From Candidatus Saccharibacteria bacterium UBA5170 (lineage in GTDB: Bacteria; Patescibacteriota; Saccharimonadia; Saccharimonadales; Saccharimonadaceae): a DNA stretch of 30,979 bases. The notes under the pieces are model-generated. The model worked only from the letters and a program-made list of their open reading frames with translations. It had not been told where the DNA came from and made no database searches. How positions within the stretch are numbered: the first letter of the stretch is position 1; every line of letters starts with the position of its first letter. The position numbers and the translations under genes are program-made. Location of the stretch: contig DHWY01000002.1 of the NCBI GenBank assembly GCA_002413425.1, positions 241,018 through 271,996 on the forward strand, read 5' to 3'. Of this stretch, positions 10,022 through 18,918 are shown one piece after another.

Positions 10022-11998
10022 TTAAATATCCAATTCTTCAACTTTAACAAATTTTGCACGGCTCTGAATAAAGGCTTTACGGAGGTCAACCTGATCACCC
10101 ATCAGTTTCGTAAAGATGGCATCGGCTTTTTCGGCGTCCTCCACCTTCACCTGAATCAAGACACGGTTCTCGGGATTCATGGTTGTTTCCCATAATTGTT
10201 CGGCGTCCATTTCACCAAGACCCTTGTAACGCTGCAGCATTGTGATGCCAGCTTGTTTATTACGATCGGCCGTTTCGTCAATCGCAACACCCTTTGTTCG
10301 GCGATCGGCAATCAGTTGATCGACAATCGCATCGCGCTCTTCATCACTATAGGCATAATGTTTTTTTGTTCCAACCCGCATCAAGAACAGTGGCGGTTTA
10401 GCAAGATACACATAGCCCCCGTCAACGACTTCTTTCATATATCTAAAGAGGAAGGTTATCAGAAGTGTGGCGATGTGACTACCGTCAACATCGGCATCGG
10501 TCATAATCACGATTCGGTGGTAACGAAGACCGCTGATATCAAACTGATCACTAATACCGACGCCCAGCGCTTTAATAAGACTGACAATCTCATTATTTCC
10601 AAGCATACGATCAAGGCGGGCACGCTCGACATTTAACACTTTACCACGAAGCGGTAGGATAGCCTGCGTCCGACTATCTCGTCCTGATTTAGCCGAGCCT
10701 CCAGCTGAGTCACCCTCAACGATATATATCTCTGATTCCGACGGATCTTTACTTGAACAATCAGATAGCTTACCCGGCAAACTCATACCGTCAAGTGCAC
10801 CCTTACGAATAACGTTGTCTCGGGCTGCTCGGGCTGCCTTACGCGCTCGGGCTGCAAGCAGCGCCTTACCGACAATTTTTTTTGCGACATTAGGATTTTC
10901 TTCGAGATAGTACGAGAAGTACTCATTCATCACCTGTTCAACGTAGCGTCGCACTTCAGGGTTGCCAAGTTTATTCTTCGTCTGGCCTTCGAATTGAGGA
11001 TCAGGCAGTTTGACGAGGATAATTGCCGTTAAGCCTTCACGAATATCGTCACCACTGAGGTTTTCTTCTTTTTCCTTCAGTAAGCCACTTTTGCGGGCAT
11101 AGTCATTAATGACTCGCGTCAGCGCAGAGCGAAAACCGACTAAGTGTGTGCCGCCGTCCATTGTTAGCACGTTGTTGGCAAACGGCTTCACTATCTCAAC
11201 AAAGGTCTCGTTATACTGGACGGCTACCTCGACCATGGAGTCCTCTACTTGGCGCTCAACATAAAAAATGTCATCGGTGACAACATCTTTACCGACATTG
11301 AGATATTTGACGTAACTCTGGATTCCACCTTCGAAATAAAAGGCTTCGCGCTCTTTCGTGCGCTCGTCCCGGACACTAACATAAACACCTTTTGTTAAAT
11401 ACGCTTGATGTCGAATATAGTTAACGACCCATTTGTAATCAAATTCAATTGTTTCTTTGAAAATAGTCTCGTCAGGGTAGAACGTAATCGTCGTACCAGT
11501 TTTAGTCGACTTACCAACAACAGCAACTTCTGATTGAGGCACTCCTTTGGCATATTCTTGACGGTAAAGCTTGTGATCCTTGCGTACTTCTGCGATCAAT
11601 TGGTTCGACAGGGCATTAACGACACTCGAACCCACTCCGTGGAGGCCCGAAGACACTTTATAGCCACCGTTGCCAAATTTACCACCAGCATGAAGCACGG
11701 TCAGCACTGTCTCTAGGGCGCTCTTACCTGTTTTGGCAAGTTTGTCGACTGGAATACCACGCCCATCATCGGAGACACTAACGCCACCGTCTTCACGTAA
11801 TATCACTTCAATCTTCGTGGCATAACCCGCGATTGCCTCATCGATTGAGTTATCTGCAATTTCTTTAATAAGGTGGTGTAGCCCTTCATACCCAGTACTA
11901 CCTATGTACATTCCCGGACGTTTGCGCACAGGATCAAGACCCTCTAAGACCTGGATTTGAGACCCAGTATAAGAACTATCAATTTTTTGTTTAACCAC
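10022..11998 (-). CDS. gyrB: DNA gyrase subunit B
   Basis: 658 residues. The ATPase subunit of gyrase: GHKL motifs (NSIDEAIAGYA, DDGRGIPVD, GLHGVGSSVVNALS) in the N-terminal part. The TOPRIM domain has EGDSAGGSAKSGRD and the metal-binding MTDADVDGSHI. The C-terminal part has QRYKGLGEMDAEQLWETTM. It starts with GTG, preceded by GAGGGAG at seven bases. It is the first gene of gyrB-gyrA-PAP2. It reads divergently from the LPxTG protein gene. Confidence 0.98.
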   Translation of the reverse strand: MVKQKIDSSYTGSQIQVLEGLDPVRKRPGMYIGSTGYEGLHHLIKEIADNSIDEAIAGYATKIEVILREDGGVSVSDDGRGIPVDKLAKTGKSALETVLTVLHAGGKFGNGGYKVSSGLHGVGSSVVNALSNQLIAEVRKDHKLYRQEYAKGVPQSEVAVVGKSTKTGTTITFYPDETIFKETIEFDYKWVVNYIRHQAYLTKGVYVSVRDERTKEREAFYFEGGIQSYVKYLNVGKDVVTDDIFYVERQVEDSMVEVAVQYNETFVEIVKPFANNVLTMDGGTHLVGFRSALTRVINDYARKSGLLKEKEENLSGDDIREGLTAIILVKLPDPQFEGQTKNKLGNPEVRRYVEQVMNEYFSYYLEENPNVAKKIVGKALLAARARKAARAARDNVIRKGALDGMSLPGKLSDCSSKDPSESEIYIVEGDSAGGSAKSGRDSRTQAILPLRGKVLNVERARLDRMLGNNEIVSLIKALGVGISDQFDISGLRYHRIVIMTDADVDGSHIATLLITFLFRYMKEVVDGGYVYLAKPPLFLMRVGTKKHYAYSDEERDAIVDQLIADRRTKGVAIDETADRNKQAGITMLQRYKGLGEMDAEQLWETTMNPENRVLIQVKVEDAEKADAIFTKLMGDQVDLRKAFIQSRAKFVKVEELDI

Positions 11999-12050
11999 TA
12001 CGAAGCTCCCTCACTTGTTTCAGACTAATATAGCTATTTACAATAGTACC

Positions 12051-12079
12051 ATTATAACGAACAAATTGTGTTCACTCAA
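12051..12079 (-). promoter_or_regulatory. gyrB promoter
   Basis: On the minus strand TTGAGT (12079-12074), a 17-nt spacer, TATAAT (12056-12051), about 50 nt before the gyrB GTG. It lies in the 150-bp divergent interval shared with the LPxTG protein gene. No equally convincing promoter is seen for the plus side. Confidence 0.7.
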
Positions 12080-12148
12080 GCTCTTGCGCTGAACATATTT
12101 CTTATGCTAAAGTGGAGCACGAGAGGTAAGCAAAAATAAAAAATCATT

Positions 12149-13396
12149 ATGTTTAGAAAAATAATCTCAAACATCACTTTTAGCCCCGCTCTCGTCGGAC
12201 AGCTCGGGTTTTACGCAAAAAGACTGCGCAAAGAAGAAACGACGCGGCGGCTCGGTCTTGTATTTGTCGCACTCGCACTCGTTGTGCAAGCGTTGGCCGT
12301 ATTCCAACCCCCCGAATCCGCTAATGCTTCGAATCGAAATGATTTCGTCTCTGGTGGATTAGGACAAGGCGCCAATAAATCAATCGGTAACTTCCTGACG
12401 CCTTACGACACTAACAGTAATCATCTGCGTGACGTTATGAACTATACCGGCATTACGCGACAAGAAATTGCCGCTGCTAAATATACTTATTGGGCACCTG
12501 GCAAAACTCTATCGTGGGGTTTCGAATCACGCTTTAGTGCCGCTCAGGGCGAAAAGACAGTTAAAGTAACTGGTCCGTCCGGTAACGCAATCACAACGGT
12601 CTACGCCCGTCCAATGACACTATACGGTTACACGAGTGCTTCACGAATTTACGGCTGGGTTGGCCATTCGCAAAAAATGGGTTGGTTTGCAATCATGCAA
12701 ACCTGCGGTAATCTTGTCACAACTAAAGTGCCTCCAGTACCACGCCCACCGGCTCCGAAGCCAGTCTCCGCTCCTACTCCAAAACCAGTCTCCACGCCCA
12801 CACCGACACCTCCTCAAATAATCGAAAATATCATCCAATCTAAAACGGCTATTAATGCCTCGCAAGGATTAGTTGATGCTTCAACCGTGACGGCCCAAGC
12901 AAGTGATCAAATCCAATATACGATTACGGCCCAAAACGCTGGCAACGCCCAAGCAACCGTTAAGCTCGAAGAGCACCTTGCCGACGTCCTCGAATATGCA
13001 ACCATGCTCGATAATGGCGGTGGCACATTCGACGCAACAGCCAAAACGCTTGTCTGGCCAGACGTACAGCTCGCACCTGACGCAAAGGCAATCCGTACCT
13101 TCGCCATCCGTGTCCTTGATACTATTCCCGCAACGGCCCAAGGTATTAGCGACCCTTCTTCATATAATTGCGTTATGACCAATGTCTTTGGTAACGCCGT
13201 CACGATTAACGTCAATTGTACCGCGCCAAAAGTTGTTGAACAGGTAGTCTCGGAGCTTCCAAAAACCGGCCCAAGCGAGAACATAATCTTCGCTGGCGTC
13301 GTATTAGCGATTTCTACCTACTTTTATGCCCGCACGCGCCAAGTGAAGAAGGAAGTCCGACTCATCCGTCGCAGCCTCAATACGGGAACGATATAA
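12149..13396 (+). CDS. LPxTG-type surface protein with DUF11-like domain
   Basis: 415 residues. Order of parts: basic N-terminus, hydrophobic signal segment (about 36-52) with a likely cleavage near ANA-SN (60), and a conserved but unassigned domain (about 65-190). A Pro-rich linker (about 195-222), a DUF11/COG1361-like beta domain (about 240-358) with two Cys, LPKTG at 370-374, a membrane helix (about 379-394) and a basic tail follow. This is the layout of a sortase-anchored surface protein. No sortase lies in the window. The only SD-like sequence (GAGAGG) is about 20 nt before the ATG, so initiation may not use it. A role in host-cell contact is only inference. The next gene begins 16 bp downstream. 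Confidence 0.8.
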   Translation: MFRKIISNITFSPALVGQLGFYAKRLRKEETTRRLGLVFVALALVVQALAVFQPPESANASNRNDFVSGGLGQGANKSIGNFLTPYDTNSNHLRDVMNYTGITRQEIAAAKYTYWAPGKTLSWGFESRFSAAQGEKTVKVTGPSGNAITTVYARPMTLYGYTSASRIYGWVGHSQKMGWFAIMQTCGNLVTTKVPPVPRPPAPKPVSAPTPKPVSTPTPTPPQIIENIIQSKTAINASQGLVDASTVTAQASDQIQYTITAQNAGNAQATVKLEEHLADVLEYATMLDNGGGTFDATAKTLVWPDVQLAPDAKAIRTFAIRVLDTIPATAQGISDPSSYNCVMTNVFGNAVTINVNCTAPKVVEQVVSELPKTGPSENIIFAGVVLAISTYFYARTRQVKKEVRLIRRSLNTGTI

Positions 13397-13412
13397 TAAA
13401 CAAGGTGGAACT

Positions 13413-13997
13413 ATGACAAATACCCCAGAACAACTCAATAATGGACACGAATCTGGCCTTGAATCCCAAAAGGCCGCTGCCGAGCAGCTCGAGAAGCTAT
13501 CTAATACCCTCGAGCGGACTGGCGAACATAGTCCCGAAAGTGGTGAAAAGAGTGCCGAGAGAGCCCGTATTGAAGCCCTCGAAAGTGCGGTCAGCGTAGA
13601 GGCGGGCGGTAAAGAGAAAGCTACCAATAGCCGTGACTCATCACCAGCTGTCCGTCGCGGAAGCATCAGTAAATCTCAAAAAGAAGCCAGCTACAAACGG
13701 ACCATGAAACAAGTTCAGGCCGAACTCTCGCCTAGTTCACGAGCTTTTAGTAAAATAATCCATGCCAAAGCCATCGAAAAAACGAGTGAGGTCATAGGAT
13801 CAACTATCGCCCGACCGAATGCAATGCTGGCGGGTGCGGTCAGTGCCTTTATCTTAACCCTCGGTGTCTACATGATGGCCAAAACTCTTGGCTACCAGCT
13901 GTCTGGCTTTGAGACAATTGGTGCCTTTATCGTCGGTTGGGTCCTTGGTATCACCTACGACTATTTGCGTGTTCTTATCACTGGCCAGAAATCGTAA
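13413..13997 (+). CDS. Small membrane protein of unknown function
   Basis: 194 residues; not recognised. The first 125 residues are hydrophilic, rich in Glu, Ser, Lys and Ala, and probably disordered or coiled coil (LESQKAAAEQLEKLSNTLER). The C-terminal third has two membrane helices (about 137-155 and 165-182). An SD-like AAGGTGG lies six bases before the ATG. It follows the LPxTG gene by 16 bp, so the two are probably one operon. It converges on the VirD4-like gene, whose stop is 31 bp away; a weak GCTACG/CGTAGC hairpin (14010-14038) spans the gap. The pairing suggests a cell-envelope role, unproven. Confidence 0.7.
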   Translation: MTNTPEQLNNGHESGLESQKAAAEQLEKLSNTLERTGEHSPESGEKSAERARIEALESAVSVEAGGKEKATNSRDSSPAVRRGSISKSQKEASYKRTMKQVQAELSPSSRAFSKIIHAKAIEKTSEVIGSTIARPNAMLAGAVSAFILTLGVYMMAKTLGYQLSGFETIGAFIVGWVLGITYDYLRVLITGQKS

Positions 13998-14028
13998 GCT
14001 ACCTTATGCGCTACGTCATCTGACACAG

Positions 14029-16854
14029 TTAGCGTAGCTTTATCGAAACACCTTCGTCATCTTGAGCTTGTTCGCCTCTAACGTGAAACTTATCCTCCGA
14101 AGAGGCTATCGGGCGAGATGTATCACCGCCAGTGGTAGATTTTATCTCATCTGGCTGCACCCCAGAAGACCCGTCTGGGCGCGTCGTATCCGAAGTAGTC
14201 ATCAGTGGCGCGTTTACCACTGGAGTTGTCTTAGGCGGGCTCTGTGGCGGTGCAGCTGCGATTTGCTGCCGCTTTGCCAACCAGTCATCAAGGAACGAAG
14301 AGTTACCGCTCGGCACACCAGAAGTATTACCATTCGGCATACCTGGCCTTGAAGTGTTCATCCTCGCTTGTTGCGCTCTTCGCATCGCATCAAGCTTTTC
14401 CTTTTTTGCGACGTCACCCGCTCCGAGTCGAGCAAAGATTTCTTTCTCTACCTGGGCGCGGGGGCGACCGTATTTAGCAGCAGACAACTTTTTCAGGGCG
14501 TCACGAAGCTGCGGGCTAGGACTCCCCATTGGGGGCAATAATGACATACTAAAGGCCGCCGACGGAACATTGTTAATCATGACCGATGCAATAGTTTGGA
14601 AATTCGGTAATTTCGTCAGATCTTCAGCATCAAATGTTGGTGCAAACTTCTTTTGTAAAATCTCGGCGTCGGTAATACCGATCCTACCGCTAATCACTGT
14701 ACCGATATTACCGATGATTGCTTCTCGTATCTTATCGGTCAGCTGCGTCATAAATTGATTTGCAAGCACCAAGTTCAGACGATACTTACGCGCTTCAGAT
14801 AGAATCGACTCAAAGCTGTCTGTGGCGAAGTTTTGAAACTCATCAACATACAGTGCAAAATCCTGACGCTGATCTTCTGGCACATTAGCGCGTCCCATGG
14901 CCGCGGCTTGAAATTTCATAACGAATATCATACCCAGTAGTTGCGAGTTGAGTTCACCTGTCCGGCCCTTCGCCAGGTTAACCAGAAGAATCTTATTATT
15001 ATCCATCACATCTCGTAAATTAAAACCGCTTTTTGTCTGTCCGATAACGTTACGCATCATCTCATTAGATAAAAAGGCGCCGAACTTACTCACAAACCAA
15101 CCAAGCACCTCTGACTTATTGGCGTCACTCGTTTGGGCCATTTCCTTATTCCAGAAATCCAGTACCGTTCGGTCGGTGACGTATTTCAATTTTTCATCAG
15201 TAAATGACTGGTCATTAAAAACCTGAGGTACATCAATAAAGGTGGAGCCCCCAGGATCGCTCATAATCGTCAGGGCTGCATTGCGGAACCAGTGCTCATA
15301 ACGAGGTCCAATAATACCGGTATGGCCCGGGTCATAGAGCCGATAGAGCATGGCGATTGATTCCTGTATGAGAAAGTCGCGTTGATCTTGATTGTCAAAC
15401 TCGAACAGGTTGAGACCAATCGGATTCTCCATGTCGGCTGGATTAAAGTAAATAACATCTTCGACTCGCTCTTTGGGCACCATGCCAAGCAATTCATCAA
15501 CCGAGTCACCATGTGGGTCAATAAACGCGAACCCCCTCCCGTCCATCATGTCTTGAAAAGCAAGATTTTCGAGTAATTTTGATTTTCCAGTACCTGTCTG
15601 CCCAATCATGTAGGTATGTCGGCGGCGATCATTAGTACTCAGTCGAATCTGCTTCTTGATCCCCCGAAACTCGTTATAGCCAAGCAGAAAACCTTCATCC
15701 ATGACCTGGGTCGGACCATCAACTTGCTTAGCCATTTGCCTTTGGACTTGTGACGTTGGGATGCTATTTTGATCAGGCAAATGAAACAATGTGGCTAGTT
15801 CTACACTGTTGAGGACGTTCTGCGAGACCGACTGTGGGAAGAATCTAAAAATGTACGCCGTGACAAGTTCTTCAATGTCTTTAGCGACGTTAAATCTAAA
15901 CCCATTATTGGTTGTTGAGTCAAATAAAGAAAAAGCCGCGACGACATTTTTAAGCAACGCTTGCGATTGAACGGCGGTATTTGACGATACGACAACTCGA
16001 ACCAGCACCTCATAACCTGGATGTCTCGTTTTCTCTTCAATAGCTTCAACCAGCGACTGCTCAAGTGATGTCAGTTGTTTGTCCTCGGGTTTGATGTCGC
16101 CAGTTTCTGGTGGTTTCCATAACGCTTCCATCAGATCTTTCACGCCAATCACGCCACCAACTCCAGATTTTTTCTGACCTTTATCTTTTTTAATCTTGTT
16201 AGCAGCGTTGATAGAATTCTTTGCCCAGCCCTCATTTGCCGGCCGTAGAAGGAGCTGTACCGCAATGCCGTCTTCCCGCTTGGCGGATGATAGTGCATTT
16301 AAAAGTGCCCGCGCCGCATCACGTTTTGACTCCTGATAGGTGGCGATTGGATAAACGAAGTTCTTTTTTAGGGTAAACTCACCACCAATCGTGCCACTGA
16401 GCTTACCCGCCTCGTTAAAAATATTCCTCTCCTCTACCTCTTCGAGCCGCGCCGAAGGGTAGGCTGCTGAAATCGCTTGCTTGACGACATCAATCAGGAC
16501 TGTCGGAACAACTGCATAATAATGCACAAGCCCACCGTGGGCAACAATTTCTAGCGACAAATGACGCTGACCATAAATTTTACTTTTAAATCCTTTCGTC
16601 GCCGTACTCGCAATAATGTTATACATCACCTGAGCTTGGGAAAGAACTTCTTCGGTGACATCTCGCTCATCGCGACCGTTACCCTCTAAGTCATCACTTG
16701 ATGGTGGGATATGTATATACATCGATACCATCTTAAGGCCGCGTTCATAATTCTTTGCCTCCCGTAAAGTCTTTCTGTATTGAGAAAAAATAAAGGCTCC
16801 GGCCACGCCGGCAAAAAGCATAATAGCGAATGTAGTAATAAGAAAAGTGATCAT
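14029..16854 (-). CDS. VirD4/TraG-like type IV secretion or DNA-transfer ATPase
   Basis: 941 residues. One membrane helix at the N-terminus (about 3-24), then a soluble part of about 390 residues. Walker A GQTGTGKS lies near residue 416, followed by FAFIDPHGDSVDELL, and Walker B LYVDEFQNF near 668. The last 130 residues are Pro/Ser/Thr-rich and low in complexity. This is the coupling-ATPase/DUF87-like architecture used in conjugation, type IV secretion or DNA handling. No relaxase, VirB4 or other channel gene lies in the window, so it may be a stand-alone translocase or the rest may lie elsewhere. It is the last gene of a three-gene minus cluster; the gene before it ends 26 bp upstream. Confidence 0.85.
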   Translation of the reverse strand: MITFLITTFAIMLFAGVAGAFIFSQYRKTLREAKNYERGLKMVSMYIHIPPSSDDLEGNGRDERDVTEEVLSQAQVMYNIIASTATKGFKSKIYGQRHLSLEIVAHGGLVHYYAVVPTVLIDVVKQAISAAYPSARLEEVEERNIFNEAGKLSGTIGGEFTLKKNFVYPIATYQESKRDAARALLNALSSAKREDGIAVQLLLRPANEGWAKNSINAANKIKKDKGQKKSGVGGVIGVKDLMEALWKPPETGDIKPEDKQLTSLEQSLVEAIEEKTRHPGYEVLVRVVVSSNTAVQSQALLKNVVAAFSLFDSTTNNGFRFNVAKDIEELVTAYIFRFFPQSVSQNVLNSVELATLFHLPDQNSIPTSQVQRQMAKQVDGPTQVMDEGFLLGYNEFRGIKKQIRLSTNDRRRHTYMIGQTGTGKSKLLENLAFQDMMDGRGFAFIDPHGDSVDELLGMVPKERVEDVIYFNPADMENPIGLNLFEFDNQDQRDFLIQESIAMLYRLYDPGHTGIIGPRYEHWFRNAALTIMSDPGGSTFIDVPQVFNDQSFTDEKLKYVTDRTVLDFWNKEMAQTSDANKSEVLGWFVSKFGAFLSNEMMRNVIGQTKSGFNLRDVMDNNKILLVNLAKGRTGELNSQLLGMIFVMKFQAAAMGRANVPEDQRQDFALYVDEFQNFATDSFESILSEARKYRLNLVLANQFMTQLTDKIREAIIGNIGTVISGRIGITDAEILQKKFAPTFDAEDLTKLPNFQTIASVMINNVPSAAFSMSLLPPMGSPSPQLRDALKKLSAAKYGRPRAQVEKEIFARLGAGDVAKKEKLDAMRRAQQARMNTSRPGMPNGNTSGVPSGNSSFLDDWLAKRQQIAAAPPQSPPKTTPVVNAPLMTTSDTTRPDGSSGVQPDEIKSTTGGDTSRPIASSEDKFHVRGEQAQDDEGVSIKLR

Positions 16855-16880
16855 ACAGGTCTTGCAATTAGGATAGCCTT

Positions 16881-17291
16881 TTAAGCCTCACCTAGCTCCC
16901 TCCCATACCGTTTCATCAAGTAGTCCTTTTGTAGTTGGCTTACCGCCTTCTCTCGTCTATAGGGGTTATCACGAGTCTCTTCCACAATCTTCTTGGCTTT
17001 CTCGACCCACTCTTTCTCGATAAGGTCATCATCGCCAGCCACAATCGGTGAATCGCTCGCCACTATGGGGTCTCCGACGGGCACGTCAGTCAGGACTGGC
17101 GTTGGCAATATCGTCGTGAGACCGCCACTAGCGGGGACAATCGAGGGCTCGGCTGCCTGTTCTCGCCGCTCCGGCCCGGTTTCTATACCACGCTCAGGTG
17201 TTGGCAGCACAGGGGCACGCTCAATGTTTTGCCTATATTGGAGAGGGGCTTGTTCGGGTCCAAGCTGAGGGGTTGAAGTCTCTGGTTCCAT
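16881..17291 (-). CDS. Pro-rich hypothetical protein with conserved C-terminal helix
   Basis: 136 residues. The first 85 are rich in Pro, Glu, Thr and Val and likely disordered. The last 50 (from DDDLIEKEWVEKAKKIVEE to the C-terminus) are charged and helical. Similar C-terminal segments occur, to my recollection, in Patescibacteria genes beside type IV secretion ATPases; this is recalled, not searched. The minus-strand TGC-TATAAT ends seven bases before the ATG (17304-17299), indicating a leaderless transcript that would continue into the ATPase gene. No membrane segment. Possibly an accessory partner of the ATPase. Confidence 0.75.
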   Translation of the reverse strand: MEPETSTPQLGPEQAPLQYRQNIERAPVLPTPERGIETGPERREQAAEPSIVPASGGLTTILPTPVLTDVPVGDPIVASDSPIVAGDDDLIEKEWVEKAKKIVEETRDNPYRREKAVSQLQKDYLMKRYGRELGEA

Positions 17292-17335
17292 ATCTGTAAT
17301 TATAGCATAACGACAACGAGCTTATGCAAGCGAAT

Positions 17336-17722
17336 TCAATTGATTCTTTTCGTAATATAAACACACCCAATTATCGTAAAAAGTAAAACAAGAATAAACT
17401 CATAGACACCGATAGAACCAACAGATTGAAGACCAATCAGCATGATTGGCGCGGCAGCGAGAACTGTAGAGTAATAATAGGCTCTTTTGAAGGTCATGGC
17501 TCCGAGCGGTTTCTTGACCGTAAAAGCCGTCGAGAGATGGGAGGTAATACGGCTCGCACCATATAAAAAATAAGTTATCATACCCAGGGCTGATAAGTAG
17601 GCAAAAAGAAAAATGGCTAAAATTCCAAAAGGTCCAGCCGTAGCCGGAGCCGTCGTGTTAAGGAGAAGAGTGAGTAAACCAAGGCTTACTACGGTCATAA
17701 TTGCAATTATTTTTTCTAACAT
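17336..17722 (-). CDS. Small four-helix membrane protein
   Basis: About 128 residues from the ATG at 17722; a longer frame would start at 17752 but runs into the -10 box. Four hydrophobic segments: MTVVSLGLLTLLL, GILAIFLFAYLSALGMITYF, YSTVLAAAPIMLIGL and FILVLLFTIIGCVYI. The family is not recognised. Minus-strand TATAGT lies ten bases before this ATG, so the mRNA is leaderless or nearly so. It precedes the Pro-rich protein and the VirD4-like ATPase, and could be part of the same envelope machinery. Confidence 0.65.
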   Translation of the reverse strand: MLEKIIAIMTVVSLGLLTLLLNTTAPATAGPFGILAIFLFAYLSALGMITYFLYGASRITSHLSTAFTVKKPLGAMTFKRAYYYSTVLAAAPIMLIGLQSVGSIGVYEFILVLLFTIIGCVYITKRIN

Positions 17723-17829
17723 TCTTATGGTTACTATACCATTTGAAATCAAGAAATTAAAACAAGCCCGAGCGACAAATGTATATGTTCAAGATATAAC
17801 AGGCACTCCTATGTAAAAATTTGAGTCGT

Positions 17830-18175
17830 TAACTTGAACCATCTGCCACTCCGGGCTGTTGTACTGACCGCTCCCGAAGGAGCATATGGTCTGTACGCAT
17901 ACTATTCCTCAGCATTTCCGACTTTCTCGCTATCATCGATAGATAGGAAGTTGGATACGCCGGTACTCGGTATGCTGCTGCACGCCATTTGGCGGAGCAT
18001 CGGCAACGCCATCTTCCAGTACTCAAGGTGCGTGGCTTACAGGTGCAAGTCATTGTAAGTGTACTGTGTGTCGTTACCGACTGTCCGTCAAAACAGTGAG
18101 TCGGTTGCGCGATTAAATTGTTAATGTAGTTTTTTGCTTTGTGTTTGTGTGGGTAAAAGCTTGGTCTAACGATAG
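17830..18175 (-). ncRNA. Candidate structured RNA (about 340 nt), unassigned
   Basis: A stretch without a credible ORF but with many local inverted repeats on the minus strand. They include GTACAGACC..GGTCAGTAC around GCTCC-UUCG-GGAGC (about 17861-17896), CAGTAC/GTACTG enclosing CTTACA/TGTAAG (about 18018-18069), ATGCT..CGCC aaat GGCG..AGCAT (about 17970-18005), CTATC/GATAG and CCGAC/GTCGG. The very stable cUUCGg loop exists only on the minus strand. The minus strand also has a fitting promoter upstream (TTGACC, 17 nt, TATCGT). It is not recognisable as SRP RNA, 6S, tmRNA or RNase P. The 3' end is guessed from a U-run near 17815. Confidence 0.4.
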
Positions 18176-18198
18176 CATAAGCGTTGTCAATGGTCAAT
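18170..18198 (-). promoter_or_regulatory. Promoter for the candidate structured RNA
   Basis: On the minus strand TTGACC at about 18198-18193, a 17-nt spacer, TATCGT at about 18175-18170. It points into 17830-18165, which lacks a protein-like ORF. Confidence 0.45.
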
Positions 18199-18307
18199 AC
18201 AATTTTTATATAGTATTGGTGTATTTTGCACGTTTAATACTAGCCAGTTACGAATTTACTAGTGTAAATTGATGCTTGTTGTAATTACAATAACGATGTT
18301 TAAATAA

Positions 18308-18565
18308 CTATAGTATTACTACATAATCAGCTAGACCACCTTTTGTATAGTTAATAGTAGCCCACGGTTCCGCCACTTTCATCAACCGTCCATTAAAATG
18401 GCATATGAAATCCTTATCAGAATTTGTCGGCTCAGCTACCGGCTGAAGCAGTTGATTGCAATTCTGTGGTTGGCATTTTGGCGCTTCCGCACGAAGAGAT
18501 GCTACGACCGCTTCCATGAAGCCAGCCGACATTCTAGACACACAACCCATGGCGAGCACGGCCAC
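18308..18565 (-). CDS. Small exported or membrane-anchored hypothetical protein
   Basis: 85 residues from a GTG at 18565; the open frame continues upstream to 18595 with no ATG, so the start is uncertain (an ATT is also possible). The first 30 residues are hydrophobic and signal-like, ending near a Gly-Cys, followed by a segment with four further Cys and protein-like composition (CNQLLQPVAEP, KDFICHFNGRLMKVAEPW). Not recognised. No clear SD or promoter. Its 5' end overlaps an opposing ORF (18549-18851). Confidence 0.4.
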   Translation of the reverse strand: MAVLAMGCVSRMSAGFMEAVVASLRAEAPKCQPQNCNQLLQPVAEPTNSDKDFICHFNGRLMKVAEPWATINYTKGGLADYVVIL

Positions 18566-18851
18566 AATAGCGCTATTAACAATCTCGTCTTTATTCTACT
18601 TGCAGGCGTCGGCCGAAATTTATTCAGTACGTCGAACACGATCACAACTGGCCAAAACGGATTTGTCGAATAAGGCCTACAGAAAGCACGGCTCAGGCAG
18701 AGTCGTTAGAATTATTCACCGACTCAGATTTTCGCTCTGCCGAGCCATAATCACTCTCCAGCTCCTACCTATTACTATTTTGTTATTAGGTTACTTATTG
18801 TTGTGGGTTTGGCGCCTAACAGATAGCGATATAGGACTTGTCCACACGTAG
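18549..18851 (+). CDS. Small two-helix membrane protein (hypothetical)
   Basis: About 100 residues from the ATG at 18549 (an in-frame ATG at 18516 is also possible). It has a hydrophobic N-terminus (TIALLTISSLFYLQA), a basic middle (RRTRSQLAK, RKHGSGRVVRIIHRLR) and a strong helix (LQLLPITILLLGYLLLWVW). No SD. It overlaps the 5' end of the minus-strand ORF at 18308-18565. Both look moderately protein-like; one may be spurious. Confidence 0.4.
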   Translation: MASTATIALLTISSLFYLQASAEIYSVRRTRSQLAKTDLSNKAYRKHGSGRVVRIIHRLRFSLCRAIITLQLLPITILLLGYLLLWVWRLTDSDIGLVHT

Positions 18852-18883
18852 TGTTTTTTACTTACTTATTTTCAAAATAATCA

Positions 18884-18912
18884 TTGACACAAGCGTGTTG
18901 GCGGCATATTAT
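18884..18912 (+). promoter_or_regulatory. Consensus sigma-70-type promoter of the candidate sRNA
   Basis: TTGACA (18884-18889), 17-nt spacer, TATTAT (18907-18912): among the best promoter matches in the window. Expected start about 18919. Confidence 0.75.
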
Positions 18913-18918
18913 AGGGGT

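Noticed and set aside
12636..13666. Antisense ORFs of 60-125 codons opposite the LPxTG and following gene
   Set aside because: Shadow frames of well-supported genes; no SD, promoter or family features.
17830..18060. SRP (4.5S) RNA
   Set aside because: The conserved GGAAGNAGCC apical motif of SRP RNA is not found on either strand.
17829..18197. 122-codon minus ORF and 74-codon plus ORF over the structured RNA
   Set aside because: Both need TTG starts, the minus one begins in a promoter, and residue composition (Arg/Cys/Ser-rich, no domain) is not protein-like; inverted repeats explain the sequence better.
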